64,000 bases of DNA from Halobacillus litoralis (lineage in GTDB: Bacteria > Bacillota > Bacilli > Bacillales > Halobacillaceae), in assembly GCF_009856415.1 (NCBI RefSeq), contig NZ_WMEZ01000001.1, positions 930,001 through 994,000 of the forward strand, written 5' to 3'. This document shows positions 26,779 through 36,358 of the stretch, piece after piece. The position numbers and the translations under genes are program-made. The notes under the pieces were generated by a model, which was not told the DNA's origin, ran no database searches, and saw nothing but the letters and a program-made list of their open reading frames with translations. Numbering within the stretch: the stretch's first letter is position 1; each line of letters opens with the position of its first letter.

Positions 26779-26814
26779 GCGTCATACCTCTCTTTCTCTT
26801 GTAATGCATTTTTT

Positions 26815-26851
26815 ATTTAGAAACTGACCTCCTCATACAAGGAGGTCAGTT
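26815..26851 (-). terminator. Terminator after ctaB
   Basis: ACTGACCTCCT pairs with AGGAGGTCAGT, followed on the minus strand by a T-containing tract. It isolates ctaB from ctaC. Confidence 0.85.
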
Positions 26852-26853
26852 CT

Positions 26854-27789
26854 TTAAAATGGGAATGGCAATGTGACGATGACCATCATAAAGAACATGA
26901 TCGTCAGGTAGTTCAAGGAAAAAATGAACATCCATGTCGCCCACTTGTAGTCGTCTTTCATAAAAAAGCCTGCGATCCCTAGAGCCAACCAGCCGATTGA
27001 GAGCACATAAGCCGTAATTAGAAAGACTGTACCAAGAGAAGCCAAATAAATCGGTAATGGGAGCAAACAAGCAACATAAACGACGATTTGACGTTTTGTC
27101 ATCTCGAACCCGTGAACAACGGGGAGCATCGGGATTCCAGCTGCTTTGTATTCATCCTTCTTCTTCATGGCTAAAGCCAGGAAGTGAGGGGTTTGCCAAA
27201 TGAACATAATGAGAAACAGAATCAAAGCTTCCAATTGCAATCCTGGATCAACAGCAGCCCATCCGATTAAAGGAGGGACAGCTCCTGAGAAGCTTCCAAC
27301 GACTGTATTGATCGTGTACCTTCTCTTCGACCACATCGTATAAAGGACGACGTAGACGAACCAACCAAATGCGCCCCACAAGGCTGCTTGCCATGTCGTG
27401 AGGAGCAATGTGACAAATCCGAGAATGGATACGCTGATCCCCAATGTTTTTATAAATGATAAAGACATCGTTCCTGTCACCGTCGGACGGTTGTTCGTCC
27501 GTGACATAATCGGGTCAATGTCTCTGTCATACCAATTGTTAAGAATACAACCGCCGGCAATTACGAAAGCGGTTCCGAGCATCGTCAGCAGGAAAGTGAC
27601 CCACTGATCAAAAAATAGTGTACCAGTATAATGGAGAGCCAGCCAAAATCCTGCAAATGTAGTAATCAAATTAGAGTTAATGATACCGACTTTGATCAAG
27701 CTCTTTATATCAGCTAACAAAGAATGGTCATTGGTTTTTGTTTGGATCATTTCTGTAGAAGCAGATTCGACTGTTCTTGGATTGTCCAT
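26854..27789 (-). CDS. ctaB: Protoheme IX farnesyltransferase (heme O synthase)
   Basis: A 311-aa UbiA-family membrane protein with about nine segments. [20 protein letters not shown] is the Asp-rich prenyl-diphosphate site, and [20 protein letters not shown] is the second loop. It converts heme B to heme O, the substrate of CtaA. The start is the ATG at 27787-27789 behind AAGGAGGAAG. It is divergent from ctaA across a 414-bp gap. Confidence 0.96.
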   Translation of the reverse strand: MDNPRTVESASTEMIQTKTNDHSLLADIKSLIKVGIINSNLITTFAGFWLALHYTGTLFFDQWVTFLLTMLGTAFVIAGGCILNNWYDRDIDPIMSRTNNRPTVTGTMSLSFIKTLGISVSILGFVTLLLTTWQAALWGAFGWFVYVVLYTMWSKRRYTINTVVGSFSGAVPPLIGWAAVDPGLQLEALILFLIMFIWQTPHFLALAMKKKDEYKAAGIPMLPVVHGFEMTKRQIVVYVACLLPLPIYLASLGTVFLITAYVLSIGWLALGIAGFFMKDDYKWATWMFIFSLNYLTIMFFMMVIVTLPFPF

Positions 27790-27963
27790 CGTATTATCTT
27801 CCTCCTTCTACCACCCTCTAAACGAACCAGGTGAATCATTATTCAACGACTGATTCAACGAGGGCTATTTCCATTCTTGCATCAAAAAGGATGACAAGAA
27901 ACATCAAAATAATTGTATCATGTAATTGTTGTTCTATCTATTTAAACTCAACAATTTTATTTA

Positions 27964-27981
27964 TTTGTGACAACTTTGTGA
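27964..27981 (+). promoter_or_regulatory. Possible tandem ResD boxes between ctaB and ctaA
   Basis: TTTGTGA occurs at 27964-27970 and again at 27975-27981, 11 bp apart (one helical turn). They resemble the TTTGTGAAT-like sites bound by the respiration regulator ResD, which controls ctaA and ctaB in B. subtilis. The rest of the 27790-28203 gap is A/T-rich, and I see no other clear structure in it. Confidence 0.5.
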
Positions 27982-28203
27982 AACGCCACTCACTCTTAGT
28001 ATCTACCATTCTCAGCGATTTTAACGCTGCTGGACGGTTTCCACTAGAAAAAGCAAGAACGCCTACATAAAGCACACCCTCTTATTTCTAGCAAACCCTG
28101 TCAAGCATTGCAAGTTTTTTTCAAGACTTTAGTGATTTTACAGAGGTAAAATGATATGATATCCTCCGTGTTCTTTTGACCGGAATGGAGGTGGCTTCAC
28201 GCC

Positions 28204-29124
28204 ATGCGATTATTAAAGGGGTTATCTGTGCTTGCCGCATTAGGAATGCTGCTTGTTTTATTAGGAGGGGCCCTTGTCACAAAAACGGACTCTGGTATGG
28301 GTTGTGGAAACAGCTGGCCGTTATGCCATGGAGAATGGATCCCATCAGAGATCGATCTCGCCTTAATCATTGAATTGAGCCACCGCCTCGTTTCTGGAGG
28401 TGTAGGTTTACTTGTGCTAGCCCTTTCTATACTGGCTTGGGTGAAAGTCGGTCATATAAGAGAAGTAAAATTCCTCTCTTTTCTCGCTTTCTTTTTCTTG
28501 CTCGCCCAAGGGTTGATCGGTGCCGCTGCCGTAAAATGGGGACAGTCTGATTTTGTACTGGCTATCCACTTCGGCATTTCCCTTGTGTCCTTTGCTGCTG
28601 TGCTTTTATTGATGCTGATTATATTTGAAATCGACCGAAAATTTGATGCCCGATCTCTTTTTATTCAAAAACCGTTTAGGATACACATTTACGCTTTAAC
28701 GACCTATACATTAATGGTGGTTTATACAGGCGCCCTTGTCCGTCATACCTATTCATCAATGGCCTGTTTAGACTGGCCGATGTGTACAAACTCCTCCCCC
28801 TTCGACTTTTCATCCTATGGGACAGCTCAATGGATTCAAATGGGGCATCGTGTTGCTGCGGCCGGAGTTTTAATATGGACAGGATATCTCATGGTGAAAG
28901 CACTGAAAGATTACAAGAACAGCCCGATCATGAGAAAAGGCTGGATGCTTGCTGCGAGCTTTATGGTAGCTCAGGTTCTCGTCGGTGCTTTCGTTATTAT
29001 GACATATGTTCATTTGGGTCTTGCCCTCCTGCATGCGTTGATTATTTCTCTATATGTCGGTCTTTTATCATACTTCCTATTACTTTCTTCAAGAAGCGCA
29101 AAATATGAACGTTCGGTGAAGTAA
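28204..29124 (+). CDS. ctaA: Heme A synthase
   Basis: A 306-aa protein with eight membrane segments in two similar halves. TDSGMGCGNSWPLCHGEW has the paired Cys loop, and its second-half counterpart is SSMACLDWPMC. Histidines of the heme sites lie in IELSHRLVSG, LAIHFGISL, MGHRVAAAG and LALLHALI. CtaA oxidises heme O to heme A. The ribosome site is GGAGGTGG about 9 nt before the ATG. Confidence 0.97.
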   Translation: MRLLKGLSVLAALGMLLVLLGGALVTKTDSGMGCGNSWPLCHGEWIPSEIDLALIIELSHRLVSGGVGLLVLALSILAWVKVGHIREVKFLSFLAFFFLLAQGLIGAAAVKWGQSDFVLAIHFGISLVSFAAVLLLMLIIFEIDRKFDARSLFIQKPFRIHIYALTTYTLMVVYTGALVRHTYSSMACLDWPMCTNSSPFDFSSYGTAQWIQMGHRVAAAGVLIWTGYLMVKALKDYKNSPIMRKGWMLAASFMVAQVLVGAFVIMTYVHLGLALLHALIISLYVGLLSYFLLLSSRSAKYERSVK

Positions 29125-29131
29125 AGCAAAC

Positions 29132-29166
29132 AAAGATCTCAGAGCTCATGCCTCTGAGATCTTTTT
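29132..29166 (+). terminator. Terminator after ctaA
   Basis: AAAGATCTCAGAG pairs with CTCTGAGATCTTTTT. Confidence 0.92.
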
Positions 29167-29187
29167 ACCTTTCTTTTTATCTTTCAT

Positions 29188-29400
29188 ATAAGATCCCGAC
29201 TGGGGAAGACTCAGTTTTGAGATGTTTACAGGCTTCGTTGCCGTGTTGGGCGTCAGTAGTGGTTGGGATGACATAGAGCCTCCTCGAACTAAAGCTCTGC
29301 AGAGCCTCTGGCTCACCACGCTCCCGCGGAAACGAGTCTTTCCCCCCACCTCACCCACTTAATAAACATCTCGAAACTGAGTCTTCAATATTCCTATTGT
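29188..29400. repeat. Single-core palindromic repeat, locus D
   Basis: The left end GGAAGACTCAGTTTTGAGATG (29203 on) and right end AACATCTCGAAACTGAGTCTT (29367 on) are well preserved. Only one decayed core lies between them, with GAGCCTCCTCGAAC and CACGCTCCCGCGGAAACGAG. This is the shortest copy, about 0.2 kb, and probably a deletion derivative. It lies between convergent ctaA and pycA. Confidence 0.88.
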
Positions 29401-29411
29401 TTAACAAATCA

Positions 29412-29449
29412 AAAAAGAGAGGAAGGCTCAAATGAGCTTCCTCTCTTTT
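29412..29449 (-). terminator. Terminator after pycA
   Basis: AAAAGAGAGGAAG pairs with CTTCCTCTCTTTT around a short loop. Confidence 0.9.
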
Positions 29450-29453
29450 AAAG

Positions 29454-32400
29454 TTATTCAAATTCGATCAGTAAATCGCCTACGTGGATGGCTTCGTTGT
29501 TTTCTACATAGATGGCCTTTATGACACCATCAAAAGGAGCTTGGACGGTCGTCTCCATTTTCATCGCTTCTGTAATCATCAGGTGATCGCCTTTCTTCAC
29601 TTCCTCACCTTTATTAGACAATACTTTTATCACGGTCCCCGGCATCGTTGCTCCGATGTGTTTGCTGTTCGCTTTGTCTGCTTTCGGACGCTGCTGAACG
29701 GCCGCTTTCACGTTCTCATCCTTTACGACGACTTCACGCGGTTGTCCATTTAACTCGAAGTACACGGTACGGGTCCCATCGATCTGTGGCTCACCGACGG
29801 AGACAAGCTTCACGATCAAGGTTTTCCCTTGTTCAATATCGACTTCAATTTCTTCACCCAGTCTCATTCCATAGAAGAATGTCGGAGTGTCGAGAACAGA
29901 CATATCCCCGTACTGCTCCTTGAATTTATGATGATCCATGAACACTTTTGGATAAAGAGCGTAACTAATCATATCAAAGCTGGTTACCTGGCGATCGAGG
30001 GAATGGAACAGTGTCTCTTTCAAGTTGTTGAAGTCGACCGGTTCCAAGAGCTCCCCTGGTCTCACCGTAATTGGCTCGCGCCCTTTCAATATAATTCGTT
30101 GAAGCTCTGCTGGAAAACCTCCGTATGGTTGTCCGAGATAACCTTGGAAGAATTCCACGACACTGTCAGGGAAATCAAGGGAATCGCCCTTTTCATAGAT
30201 GTCGTCTTCATTCAGATCATTTTGGACCATGTATAGAGCCATATCACCGACGATCTTGGAAGACGGTGTTACTTTGACAATGTCGCCGAACATATCATTC
30301 ACCCGGCGGTACATGGACTTGACTTCATCCCAGCGGTGTCCCAAACCGACCGCTTTTGCTTGTTGCTGCAGGTTGCTGTATTGTCCTCCAGGCATTTCGT
30401 GTTCATACACTTCTGTATGCGGAGCCATCATACCGCTCTCAAAATCCTGATAGTATTTTCTTGTATCTTCCCAAAAATGTCCAAGCTCTTCGTAAGAGGA
30501 GATGTCTAGATTCGGCTTACGCTCACTACCTTCAAGGGCGTAGTAGAGGCTGTTTGCACTTGGCTGAGAGGTTAAGCCCGCCATCGAACCGGTCGCCACA
30601 TCCACGACATCCACGCCTGCTTCAATGGCTTTCGCATAGGTGAACAACCCATTTCCACTCGTATCATGGGTATGCAGATGGATCGGGATGTCGACGGTTT
30701 CCTTCAATGAGCTGATCAACTGATAAGCGGCTTCTGGTTTCAGCACCCCAGCCATATCTTTAATTCCAAGGATATGAGCTCCTGCTTCCTGAAGTTCAAG
30801 CGCCAGCTTTTTATAGTAAGCGAGGTCATATTTCGGCCGGCTGCTATCAAGAATGTCCCCTGTATAACACATGGCCGCTTCGGCTACTTTTCCACTCTCC
30901 CGCACAGAGTCGATGGCGAGTTTCATGCCCTCTACCCAGTTCAGGCTGTCGAAAATACGGAAGACATCAATACCTGCCGACGCACTTTTATCTACAAATT
31001 CACGAATAAGATTGTCGGGATAGTTTTTATATCCGACCGCATTGGAAGCCCTTAAGAGCATTTGGAAAAGGACATTCGGTGCTTTCGCCCTCAACTTCAA
31101 CAGTCGCTCCCATGGGTCTTCATTCAAGAAACGGTAAGAGACATCGAACGTCGCTCCACCCCACATTTCTAATGAAAACAGATCAGGTAAAAGGCGGGCG
31201 GTAGGTTCTGCTATATTTTCGAGATCCTTCGTTCGTACCCGGGTAGCCAGTAGCGACTGGTGGGCATCCCTGAACGTCGTATCGGTGAGCAGCACTTCAT
31301 TACGCTCTTTCAACCACGAAGCGAGACCTTCTGGACCTCTTTCATTAAGGATTTGTTTCGTTCCGCCCGGAAACGGTTCCGAATGCTTGATGATGGGGAT
31401 TCTCGGTTTTGAATAGCTCGGTTTCTTGCGATTGCCGTACCCTTCGAATCCATTGATGGTTCGGTCCGCAATATAAGCCAACATCTTCGTCCCTCGGTCT
31501 TTTCGTTTTGGAAAAACAAAGAGCTCAGGAGAACGGTCGATGAACGTCGTATCGTATTCTCCGGATAGGAACTGTTTATGCTGAACCACATTCTCTAAGA
31601 AAGGAATGTTCGTTTTAATTCCGCGAATACGGAATTCTTTCAAATTTCTGACCATCTTATGAGCCGCTTGGTCAAAGCTGAGTGCCCACGTAGAGAGTTT
31701 AACAAGTAAAGAATCATAGTATGGAGAGATAACCGCACCCTGGAATCCATTCCCGGCGTCAAGCCTTACGCCGAAACCGCCACCAGAGCGGTACGCCATG
31801 ATTTTTCCTGTATCAGGCATGAAATTGTTCAAAGGATCCTCCGTCGTCACACGGGATTGGATCGCATATCCATGTGTGGCAATGTCCTCTTGTTTCGGAA
31901 TGGAAATGCGGTCGCTATGTAATCCATAACCTTCAGCGACAAGAATTTGTGTCTGGACAATATCCACACCGGTAATCATTTCTGTGATCGTATGCTCCAC
32001 CTGTACACGAGGGTTCACTTCGATAAAGTAAAATTCATCACCGGTCACTAAGAATTCTACCGTTCCCGCGTTGATATACTTCACGTTATCCATAAGTTTG
32101 ACGGCAGCATCGCAAATGGCCTCTCTCACTTCATCTTTCAAGCTGACACTTGGAGCGATCTCCACAACTTTTTGGTGCCTACGCTGTACAGAGCAGTCCC
32201 TTTCATATAAATGAACAATGTTTCCGTCCCGGTCTCCGATGATTTGAACTTCGATGTGCTTCGGTTGTTCAATCAGCTTCTCGACATAAACTTCATCACT
32301 GCCGAAAGCAGCTCTTGCTTCCGAACGGGCGCGATCATAAGAGTCTTCCAGGGTTGTAGCACTTCTGACGACACGCATCCCTCGGCCACCGCCGCCCATC

Positions 32401-32897
32401 GCTGCTTTGATCATCAATGGATAGCCATGCTCTTCACCGAACTGCCGAATCTCATCCAGTCCACTGACAGGACCGTCACTCCCTGGAATAACGGGAATCT
32501 CCGCTTGGACGGCTTGATCTCTCGCTTTCACTTTATCCCCGAACATATTCAAGTGTTCACTGGTCGGCCCGATAAAAGTAAGCCCCTCTTCTTCACACCT
32601 TCTTGCGAACTCGATGTTTTCAGATAAGAACCCATATCCAGGGTGGATGGCATCAACCTCCACAGTCTTAGCGATTTCAATAATCCCTTCAATATCCAAA
32701 TACGCATCGATCGGCTTTTTCCCCTCACCAATCAAGTAAGCCTCGTCAGCCTTATAACGGTGGTAGGACCCCGTATCTTCCTGCGAATAAATGGCGACGG
32801 TACGAATATTTAATTCTGTACATGCACGAAAAACTCGAATAGCGATCTCGCCACGGTTAGCGACTAATACTTTATTGATTTTCTTCGTATTTGCCAT
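29454..32897 (-). CDS. pycA: Pyruvate carboxylase
   Basis: A 1147-aa full-length single-chain enzyme. Biotin carboxylase comes first (about residues 6-460: IHPGYGFLSEN, AAMGGGGRGMRVV, FIEVNPRVQVEHTITE). The carboxyltransferase follows (about 535-840: LLTDTTFRDAHQSLLATR), then the PYC_OADA tetramerisation region. A biotinyl domain closes the protein, with the biotin Lys in TEAMKMETTV about 35 residues from the end. It makes oxaloacetate from pyruvate, bicarbonate and ATP. The gene is monocistronic; the 210-bp leader up to ylaN holds the ylaN terminator. Confidence 0.98.
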   Translation of the reverse strand: MANTKKINKVLVANRGEIAIRVFRACTELNIRTVAIYSQEDTGSYHRYKADEAYLIGEGKKPIDAYLDIEGIIEIAKTVEVDAIHPGYGFLSENIEFARRCEEEGLTFIGPTSEHLNMFGDKVKARDQAVQAEIPVIPGSDGPVSGLDEIRQFGEEHGYPLMIKAAMGGGGRGMRVVRSATTLEDSYDRARSEARAAFGSDEVYVEKLIEQPKHIEVQIIGDRDGNIVHLYERDCSVQRRHQKVVEIAPSVSLKDEVREAICDAAVKLMDNVKYINAGTVEFLVTGDEFYFIEVNPRVQVEHTITEMITGVDIVQTQILVAEGYGLHSDRISIPKQEDIATHGYAIQSRVTTEDPLNNFMPDTGKIMAYRSGGGFGVRLDAGNGFQGAVISPYYDSLLVKLSTWALSFDQAAHKMVRNLKEFRIRGIKTNIPFLENVVQHKQFLSGEYDTTFIDRSPELFVFPKRKDRGTKMLAYIADRTINGFEGYGNRKKPSYSKPRIPIIKHSEPFPGGTKQILNERGPEGLASWLKERNEVLLTDTTFRDAHQSLLATRVRTKDLENIAEPTARLLPDLFSLEMWGGATFDVSYRFLNEDPWERLLKLRAKAPNVLFQMLLRASNAVGYKNYPDNLIREFVDKSASAGIDVFRIFDSLNWVEGMKLAIDSVRESGKVAEAAMCYTGDILDSSRPKYDLAYYKKLALELQEAGAHILGIKDMAGVLKPEAAYQLISSLKETVDIPIHLHTHDTSGNGLFTYAKAIEAGVDVVDVATGSMAGLTSQPSANSLYYALEGSERKPNLDISSYEELGHFWEDTRKYYQDFESGMMAPHTEVYEHEMPGGQYSNLQQQAKAVGLGHRWDEVKSMYRRVNDMFGDIVKVTPSSKIVGDMALYMVQNDLNEDDIYEKGDSLDFPDSVVEFFQGYLGQPYGGFPAELQRIILKGREPITVRPGELLEPVDFNNLKETLFHSLDRQVTSFDMISYALYPKVFMDHHKFKEQYGDMSVLDTPTFFYGMRLGEEIEVDIEQGKTLIVKLVSVGEPQIDGTRTVYFELNGQPREVVVKDENVKAAVQQRPKADKANSKHIGATMPGTVIKVLSNKGEEVKKGDHLMITEAMKMETTVQAPFDGVIKAIYVENNEAIHVGDLLIEFE

Positions 32898-33065
32898 GAT
32901 TCCACTCCCTGTTTGTCTATGTTTTAGGAAATTTGAACGTTCTGATACATAGTTTTCTACTCAAGTACCGAAAATTCCTTTAAATCTGACAATTTTAGTT
33001 GTAAGAATACCTGACGAGCAGCATTCATTAAAACCTCTTCCTATATGTAAAAAGTAAAAATAAAA

Positions 33066-33101
33066 AAACTCAAATTACAACAAGCTGTCGCAATTTGAGT
33101 T
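33066..33101 (-). terminator. Terminator after ylaN
   Basis: AACTCAAATT pairs with AATTTGAGTT across an interrupted stem, followed on the minus strand by a long T run. Confidence 0.85.
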
Positions 33102-33107
33102 CTTATG

Positions 33108-33389
33108 TTATGACTTCTGTGCAGCCTCATGCAAAACGTTCAACTGTTTTTCAAGGTTATCCAAAAGTGCTTTACCTTCTTCGTCGCTGATTAAATTCAA
33201 GCGAACCGCAAAATGAATTTCGCGGGATAATCCAAACATTTGTGTATCTAAAACTTCTTCGTAGAGTGGACACTGAGGCATGGTCAAGTTGTCCATCTGT
33301 ACTTTTATCAACCTTAATATTTTATCAGCGTCAGCTTTTAGAAGGGCATAGGCTTTTTCTCGATGATCCACAGCCACATCAGACAACAT
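33108..33389 (-). CDS. ylaN: YlaN, DUF1507 family
   Basis: A 93-aa protein. [41 protein letters not shown] is a closely conserved family core; short pieces such as [15 protein letters not shown] are diagnostic. YlaN is essential in B. subtilis under ordinary iron supply and has been linked to relief of Fur repression. The start is the ATG at 33387-33389 behind GGAGGGG. ftsW, which lies between ylaN and pycA in B. subtilis, is absent here. Confidence 0.92.
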   Translation of the reverse strand: MLSDVAVDHREKAYALLKADADKILRLIKVQMDNLTMPQCPLYEEVLDTQMFGLSREIHFAVRLNLISDEEGKALLDNLEKQLNVLHEAAQKS

Positions 33390-33470
33390 CAAAATCCCCT
33401 CCAATGTACAAGTCTTTCTTCTTTTTATCTTATCGTTTAACACAATAAAATGCAAGATAGGAATGAACAA

Positions 33471-34400
33471 TTAGAAGATCGACAAATCGTAACGGGTGGA
33501 TAGGATTTCTAACAGTTTCAAACCAACTACGCTGTTTCCCTTCTCATCAAGACTCGGCCCGTAAACCGCGATTCCTCCAAACTCGTTCAACGAGGCGAGA
33601 ACAGATCCCGATACACCACTTTTTGCTGGTATACCAACCTTAATAGCAAAGGACCCTGAAGCATCATACATGCCGCATGTGACCATAAATGTTTTACATA
33701 TTCTCGCAAGATGTTTCGGTATGATTCTGCGCCCAGAGTGGATGTCCTTCCCACCATTCGCAAGGAGTGCTCCAATGCGCGCAAGTTGGCAAACATTCAC
33801 CTCAATCGCACATTGCTTCGTATAGGCATCAAGCGTTTCTTCCACACTGCCGGTGACAATCTGATGCTGCTTCATGTAAAAAAGCAGGGACCGGTTCAGA
33901 AAGGCAGATTCAAATTCTGAGGTAGCCACTTCCTCGTTGTAGCCGATGGAATGATCATCGGTCAAGTCATGAATAAAGCTCAGCAAGCGCCCTACTTTTT
34001 CATCAGGCGTATCTCCGTGGATCATATTGGTCACTGCAAGCGCGCCGGCATTGATCATCGGATTGAGCGGTTTCGAGGGGATTTGTTCCAGACGGTAAAT
34101 CGAGTGGAACGGATCCCCTGTCGGTTCCATACCTACACGGTCGAACACATAACTTTCCCCGTTATCCATAAGCGCCAAAGCGAGTGAGATGACTTTCGAT
34201 ATGCTTTGAAGTGTAAACCTTACTTCCGTTTCACCAGCCTCCACTGCATTTCCATCTATATAGTGGATGGCGACCGCGAGATCTTCCGGGTTGCTGCGTG
34301 ATAAAGCCGGGATATAGTTGGCCACCTGTCCGTCATATGCATAAGGGCGTACATTGTCTAACCAATCTTCCAGGACGTTTTCTGTAATATCTTTAATCAA
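33471..34400 (-). CDS. glsA: Glutaminase
   Basis: A 309-aa serine-dependent beta-lactamase-like glutaminase. FTLQSISKVISLALAL holds the S-x-x-K catalytic pair. NPMINAGALAVT and ASGSFAIKVGIPAKSGVSGSV are the other active-site segments. It hydrolyses glutamine to glutamate and ammonia and corresponds to YlaM of B. subtilis. The start is TTG at 34398-34400 behind AAAGGAGG. Confidence 0.95.
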   Translation of the reverse strand: MIKDITENVLEDWLDNVRPYAYDGQVANYIPALSRSNPEDLAVAIHYIDGNAVEAGETEVRFTLQSISKVISLALALMDNGESYVFDRVGMEPTGDPFHSIYRLEQIPSKPLNPMINAGALAVTNMIHGDTPDEKVGRLLSFIHDLTDDHSIGYNEEVATSEFESAFLNRSLLFYMKQHQIVTGSVEETLDAYTKQCAIEVNVCQLARIGALLANGGKDIHSGRRIIPKHLARICKTFMVTCGMYDASGSFAIKVGIPAKSGVSGSVLASLNEFGGIAVYGPSLDEKGNSVVGLKLLEILSTRYDLSIF

Positions 34401-34490
34401 TGGATCATGCCTCCTTTAATGAAATCGAATTCATTTTTTGCTATGATTTTGGATGGATGACTTTTTATTAATCGAAAGGTGGCCACAGCC

Positions 34491-34985
34491 ATGATTGTTC
34501 AAATAGCAGGAAATGTTAAATTCCCAATTACACTCGACCCGACCGTCTGGATTTTCGATGATCGAAAAAAGACGTTCTCAGAAGTATTCGAAGGTGAAGA
34601 AAACCCAACAGCACCAACGCAAGAAGACGAGTTGAAGCGCCAGTCTACTCGTTTTGACAGAGAAGTCTATCAACAAAAAATCAATCCGCCAGTCAACAAA
34701 AGCATCAACCGTTATGAAAAACAAAGAATTTTAAAAGGTACATTTCTCATTCCGTTGAAGCCTTTTCTACATACCAGCGAACCAGCAGACGATGTAAGAA
34801 AAGCGGCACTGGTCACGGATGAAGGCGAAGAAATAATCGATGCCGATGTTTTATCCGACTCCCTTTTACTTTTCGCTGAAAATGGAAAGCCTTTGCAAGA
34901 GCATGGCCCCGTTCACCTTTATTTCAAAGACGGATCCAACCGTTCTGAGCCAATCAAAGGAATTAAAAAAATCGTATTGCAGTAA
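34491..34985 (+). CDS. ylaL: YlaL-like protein
   Basis: A 164-aa protein starting MIVQIAGNVKFPITLDPTVW with a WIFDDRK motif, matching YlaL in sequence as I recall it and in position next to glsA. There are no membrane or signal segments, and the function is unknown. The start is the ATG at 34491 behind AAAGGTGG; the GTG at 34479 overlaps that site. In B. subtilis phoH (ylaK) lies between ylaJ and ylaL; it is missing here. Confidence 0.8.
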   Translation: MIVQIAGNVKFPITLDPTVWIFDDRKKTFSEVFEGEENPTAPTQEDELKRQSTRFDREVYQQKINPPVNKSINRYEKQRILKGTFLIPLKPFLHTSEPADDVRKAALVTDEGEEIIDADVLSDSLLLFAENGKPLQEHGPVHLYFKDGSNRSEPIKGIKKIVLQ

Positions 34986-34991
34986 ATGATG

Positions 34992-35016
34992 GGGCAGCTT
35001 TTAAGCTGTCCTTTTT
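34992..35016 (+). terminator. Terminator after ylaL
   Basis: GGCAGCTT pairs with AAGCTGTCC, followed by TTTTT. Confidence 0.82.
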
Positions 35017-35068
35017 GTATATTATCTGCAAGCTGACACAGGCTATAAATAAAAAAGTGGTGATTCCT

Positions 35069-35647
35069 TTGAAAAAATTAATTTGGTTAGCAGCCCTTTT
35101 GGGCCTAGTTGCGTGTCAGCAAAACGGTGGTGAAGAGTCACTGCTTCAAGAGCGACAAAACGATCCTGAGTTGCAGTATGTCACGGATTCAGATCCGGTG
35201 GAAAAGAAAAACATGACGAGCCAGCAAGCAGCGAGACACCTGGCTAAGCTTGCCGTCCAAGTTCCAGATGTACACGATGCAACGGCCCTCGTCCTTGGCA
35301 ACTATGTAGTTGTAGGAATTGATGTGGACAAAGACCTCGATCGCTCCCGCGTAGGCGTCATCAAATATTCTGTAGCCGAAGCTTTAAAGCATGATCCTTA
35401 CGGAAAACAAGCCGCTGTCATTGCAGACGCAGATGGTGTGGAACGTATTAGAGGCCTTGGTCAAAAAATGGCTGAAGGTCACCCTGTGGAAGCGGTCACC
35501 GATGAACTGAGCCAAATTGTCGGGCGCTATATGCCGAGTGGTTCGGTGGAAGAAAAACCACAGTCCAACTCCAATCAGGATTCTGTACCTGAGAAAGAAC
35601 AAGAACAGCTCGAACAGATTGAGAAAGAACAATCCAAGCAAAACTAA
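35069..35647 (+). CDS. ylaJ: YlaJ, YhcN/YlaJ-family sporulation lipoprotein
   Basis: A 192-aa lipoprotein with signal KKLIWLAALLGLVACQ, Cys at about 16. The family region (about residues 45-165) includes VPDVHDATALVLGNYVVVGIDV. A Glu/Gln-rich tail follows. YhcN/YlaJ proteins are spore-membrane lipoproteins; in B. subtilis YlaJ contributes to germination. The start is TTG at 35069 behind GTGGTGAT; the frame extends upstream without a signal-like start. Confidence 0.88.
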   Translation: MKKLIWLAALLGLVACQQNGGEESLLQERQNDPELQYVTDSDPVEKKNMTSQQAARHLAKLAVQVPDVHDATALVLGNYVVVGIDVDKDLDRSRVGVIKYSVAEALKHDPYGKQAAVIADADGVERIRGLGQKMAEGHPVEAVTDELSQIVGRYMPSGSVEEKPQSNSNQDSVPEKEQEQLEQIEKEQSKQN

Positions 35648-35658
35648 ACGAACAGAAA

Positions 35659-35687
35659 AACAGCTAAATCCTCGCGGGATTTAGCTG
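35659..35687. terminator. Bidirectional terminator after ylaJ
   Basis: ACAGCTAAATCC pairs with GGATTTAGCTGT, with partial A/T runs on both sides. Confidence 0.82.
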
Positions 35688-35974
35688 TTGCTTTTCTCAA
35701 GGATTTCTCTTTCTTTTTCGGTCAACTCATTATAGTATTGGACACCGAATTGAGATCCTTCTGCCACCATGTCTGAATTATCCAGAGAGGCTGTTTCAGG
35801 TTTCCCAGCTTCTTCAATCGGCATGTCCTCTGATTTTCCTAGGTTGCTCTGGATTGATTTTGCTTTGTCTTTGACTTGCTGACGCTTGTCCTCATCTTTC
35901 AAGAAATAAGCAAGCGTTCCTCCAAGAGTGGCACCGATAGCTGTAAAAATCCAACGTTTTCTCAAACAAATCAT
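35681..35974 (-). CDS. Small YtxH-like single-pass protein
   Basis: A protein of about 97 aa with one N-terminal hydrophobic segment (WIFTAIGATLGGTLAYFL) followed by KDEDKRQQVKDKAKSI, like YtxH-type stress or general-stress membrane proteins. The acidic tail is not conserved that I can tell. The start is ATG 35974 or, with better spacing from AAAGGATG, TTG 35965. It is a single gene between ylaJ and ylaI and absent from the B. subtilis order. Confidence 0.72.
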   Translation of the reverse strand: MICLRKRWIFTAIGATLGGTLAYFLKDEDKRQQVKDKAKSIQSNLGKSEDMPIEEAGKPETASLDNSDMVAEGSQFGVQYYNELTEKEREILEKSNS

Positions 35975-36103
35975 CCTTTCCTCTACTTCTGTAATTACAT
36001 TTCCCAATCACATGAGAAGTCAAACGTAGAAATCTCATCTATTTATAAAAAACTTATTATGTTAAACTATATGTAATCGAATGGAAAAATAGAGGTGAAA
36101 AAG

Positions 36104-36307
36104 ATGCGTGTACAATGCGTCATTTGCGATGAAATTGAGAAAATTGACAGCTACTGTCTACAAGCAAAACGACTTCGGAATCGCCGGATTCACACGTACA
36201 TGTGTCAATCCTGCCACGATCGTATAGAAGAAAACACCAAGAGACGTTTAGCTACAGGGAATTTCCAATTCAATAGAGAGCGCAAGAAAGAAAAGCATTT
36301 AAGCTAG
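36104..36307 (+). CDS. ylaI: YlaI, small zinc-ribbon-like protein
   Basis: A 67-aa protein starting MRVQCVICDEIEKIDSY. It has CVIC near the N terminus and CQSCHDRI in the middle, a four-Cys treble-clef or zinc-ribbon arrangement. The basic tail may bind nucleic acid (inference). It matches YlaI (DUF2197). The start is the ATG at 36104 behind GAGGTGA. Confidence 0.87.
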   Translation: MRVQCVICDEIEKIDSYCLQAKRLRNRRIHTYMCQSCHDRIEENTKRRLATGNFQFNRERKKEKHLS

Positions 36308-36312
36308 TTACT

Positions 36313-36341
36313 AAAAGAGAGAGGTTCTGCCTCTCTCTTTT
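36313..36341 (+). terminator. Terminator after ylaI
   Basis: AAAAGAGAGAGG pairs with CCTCTCTCTTTTT. Confidence 0.9.
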
Positions 36342-36358
36342 TATATTGCACAGTTAAA

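Noticed and set aside
30199-31591. Several frames opposite pycA
   Set aside because: Antisense shadows of a full-length, motif-complete enzyme.
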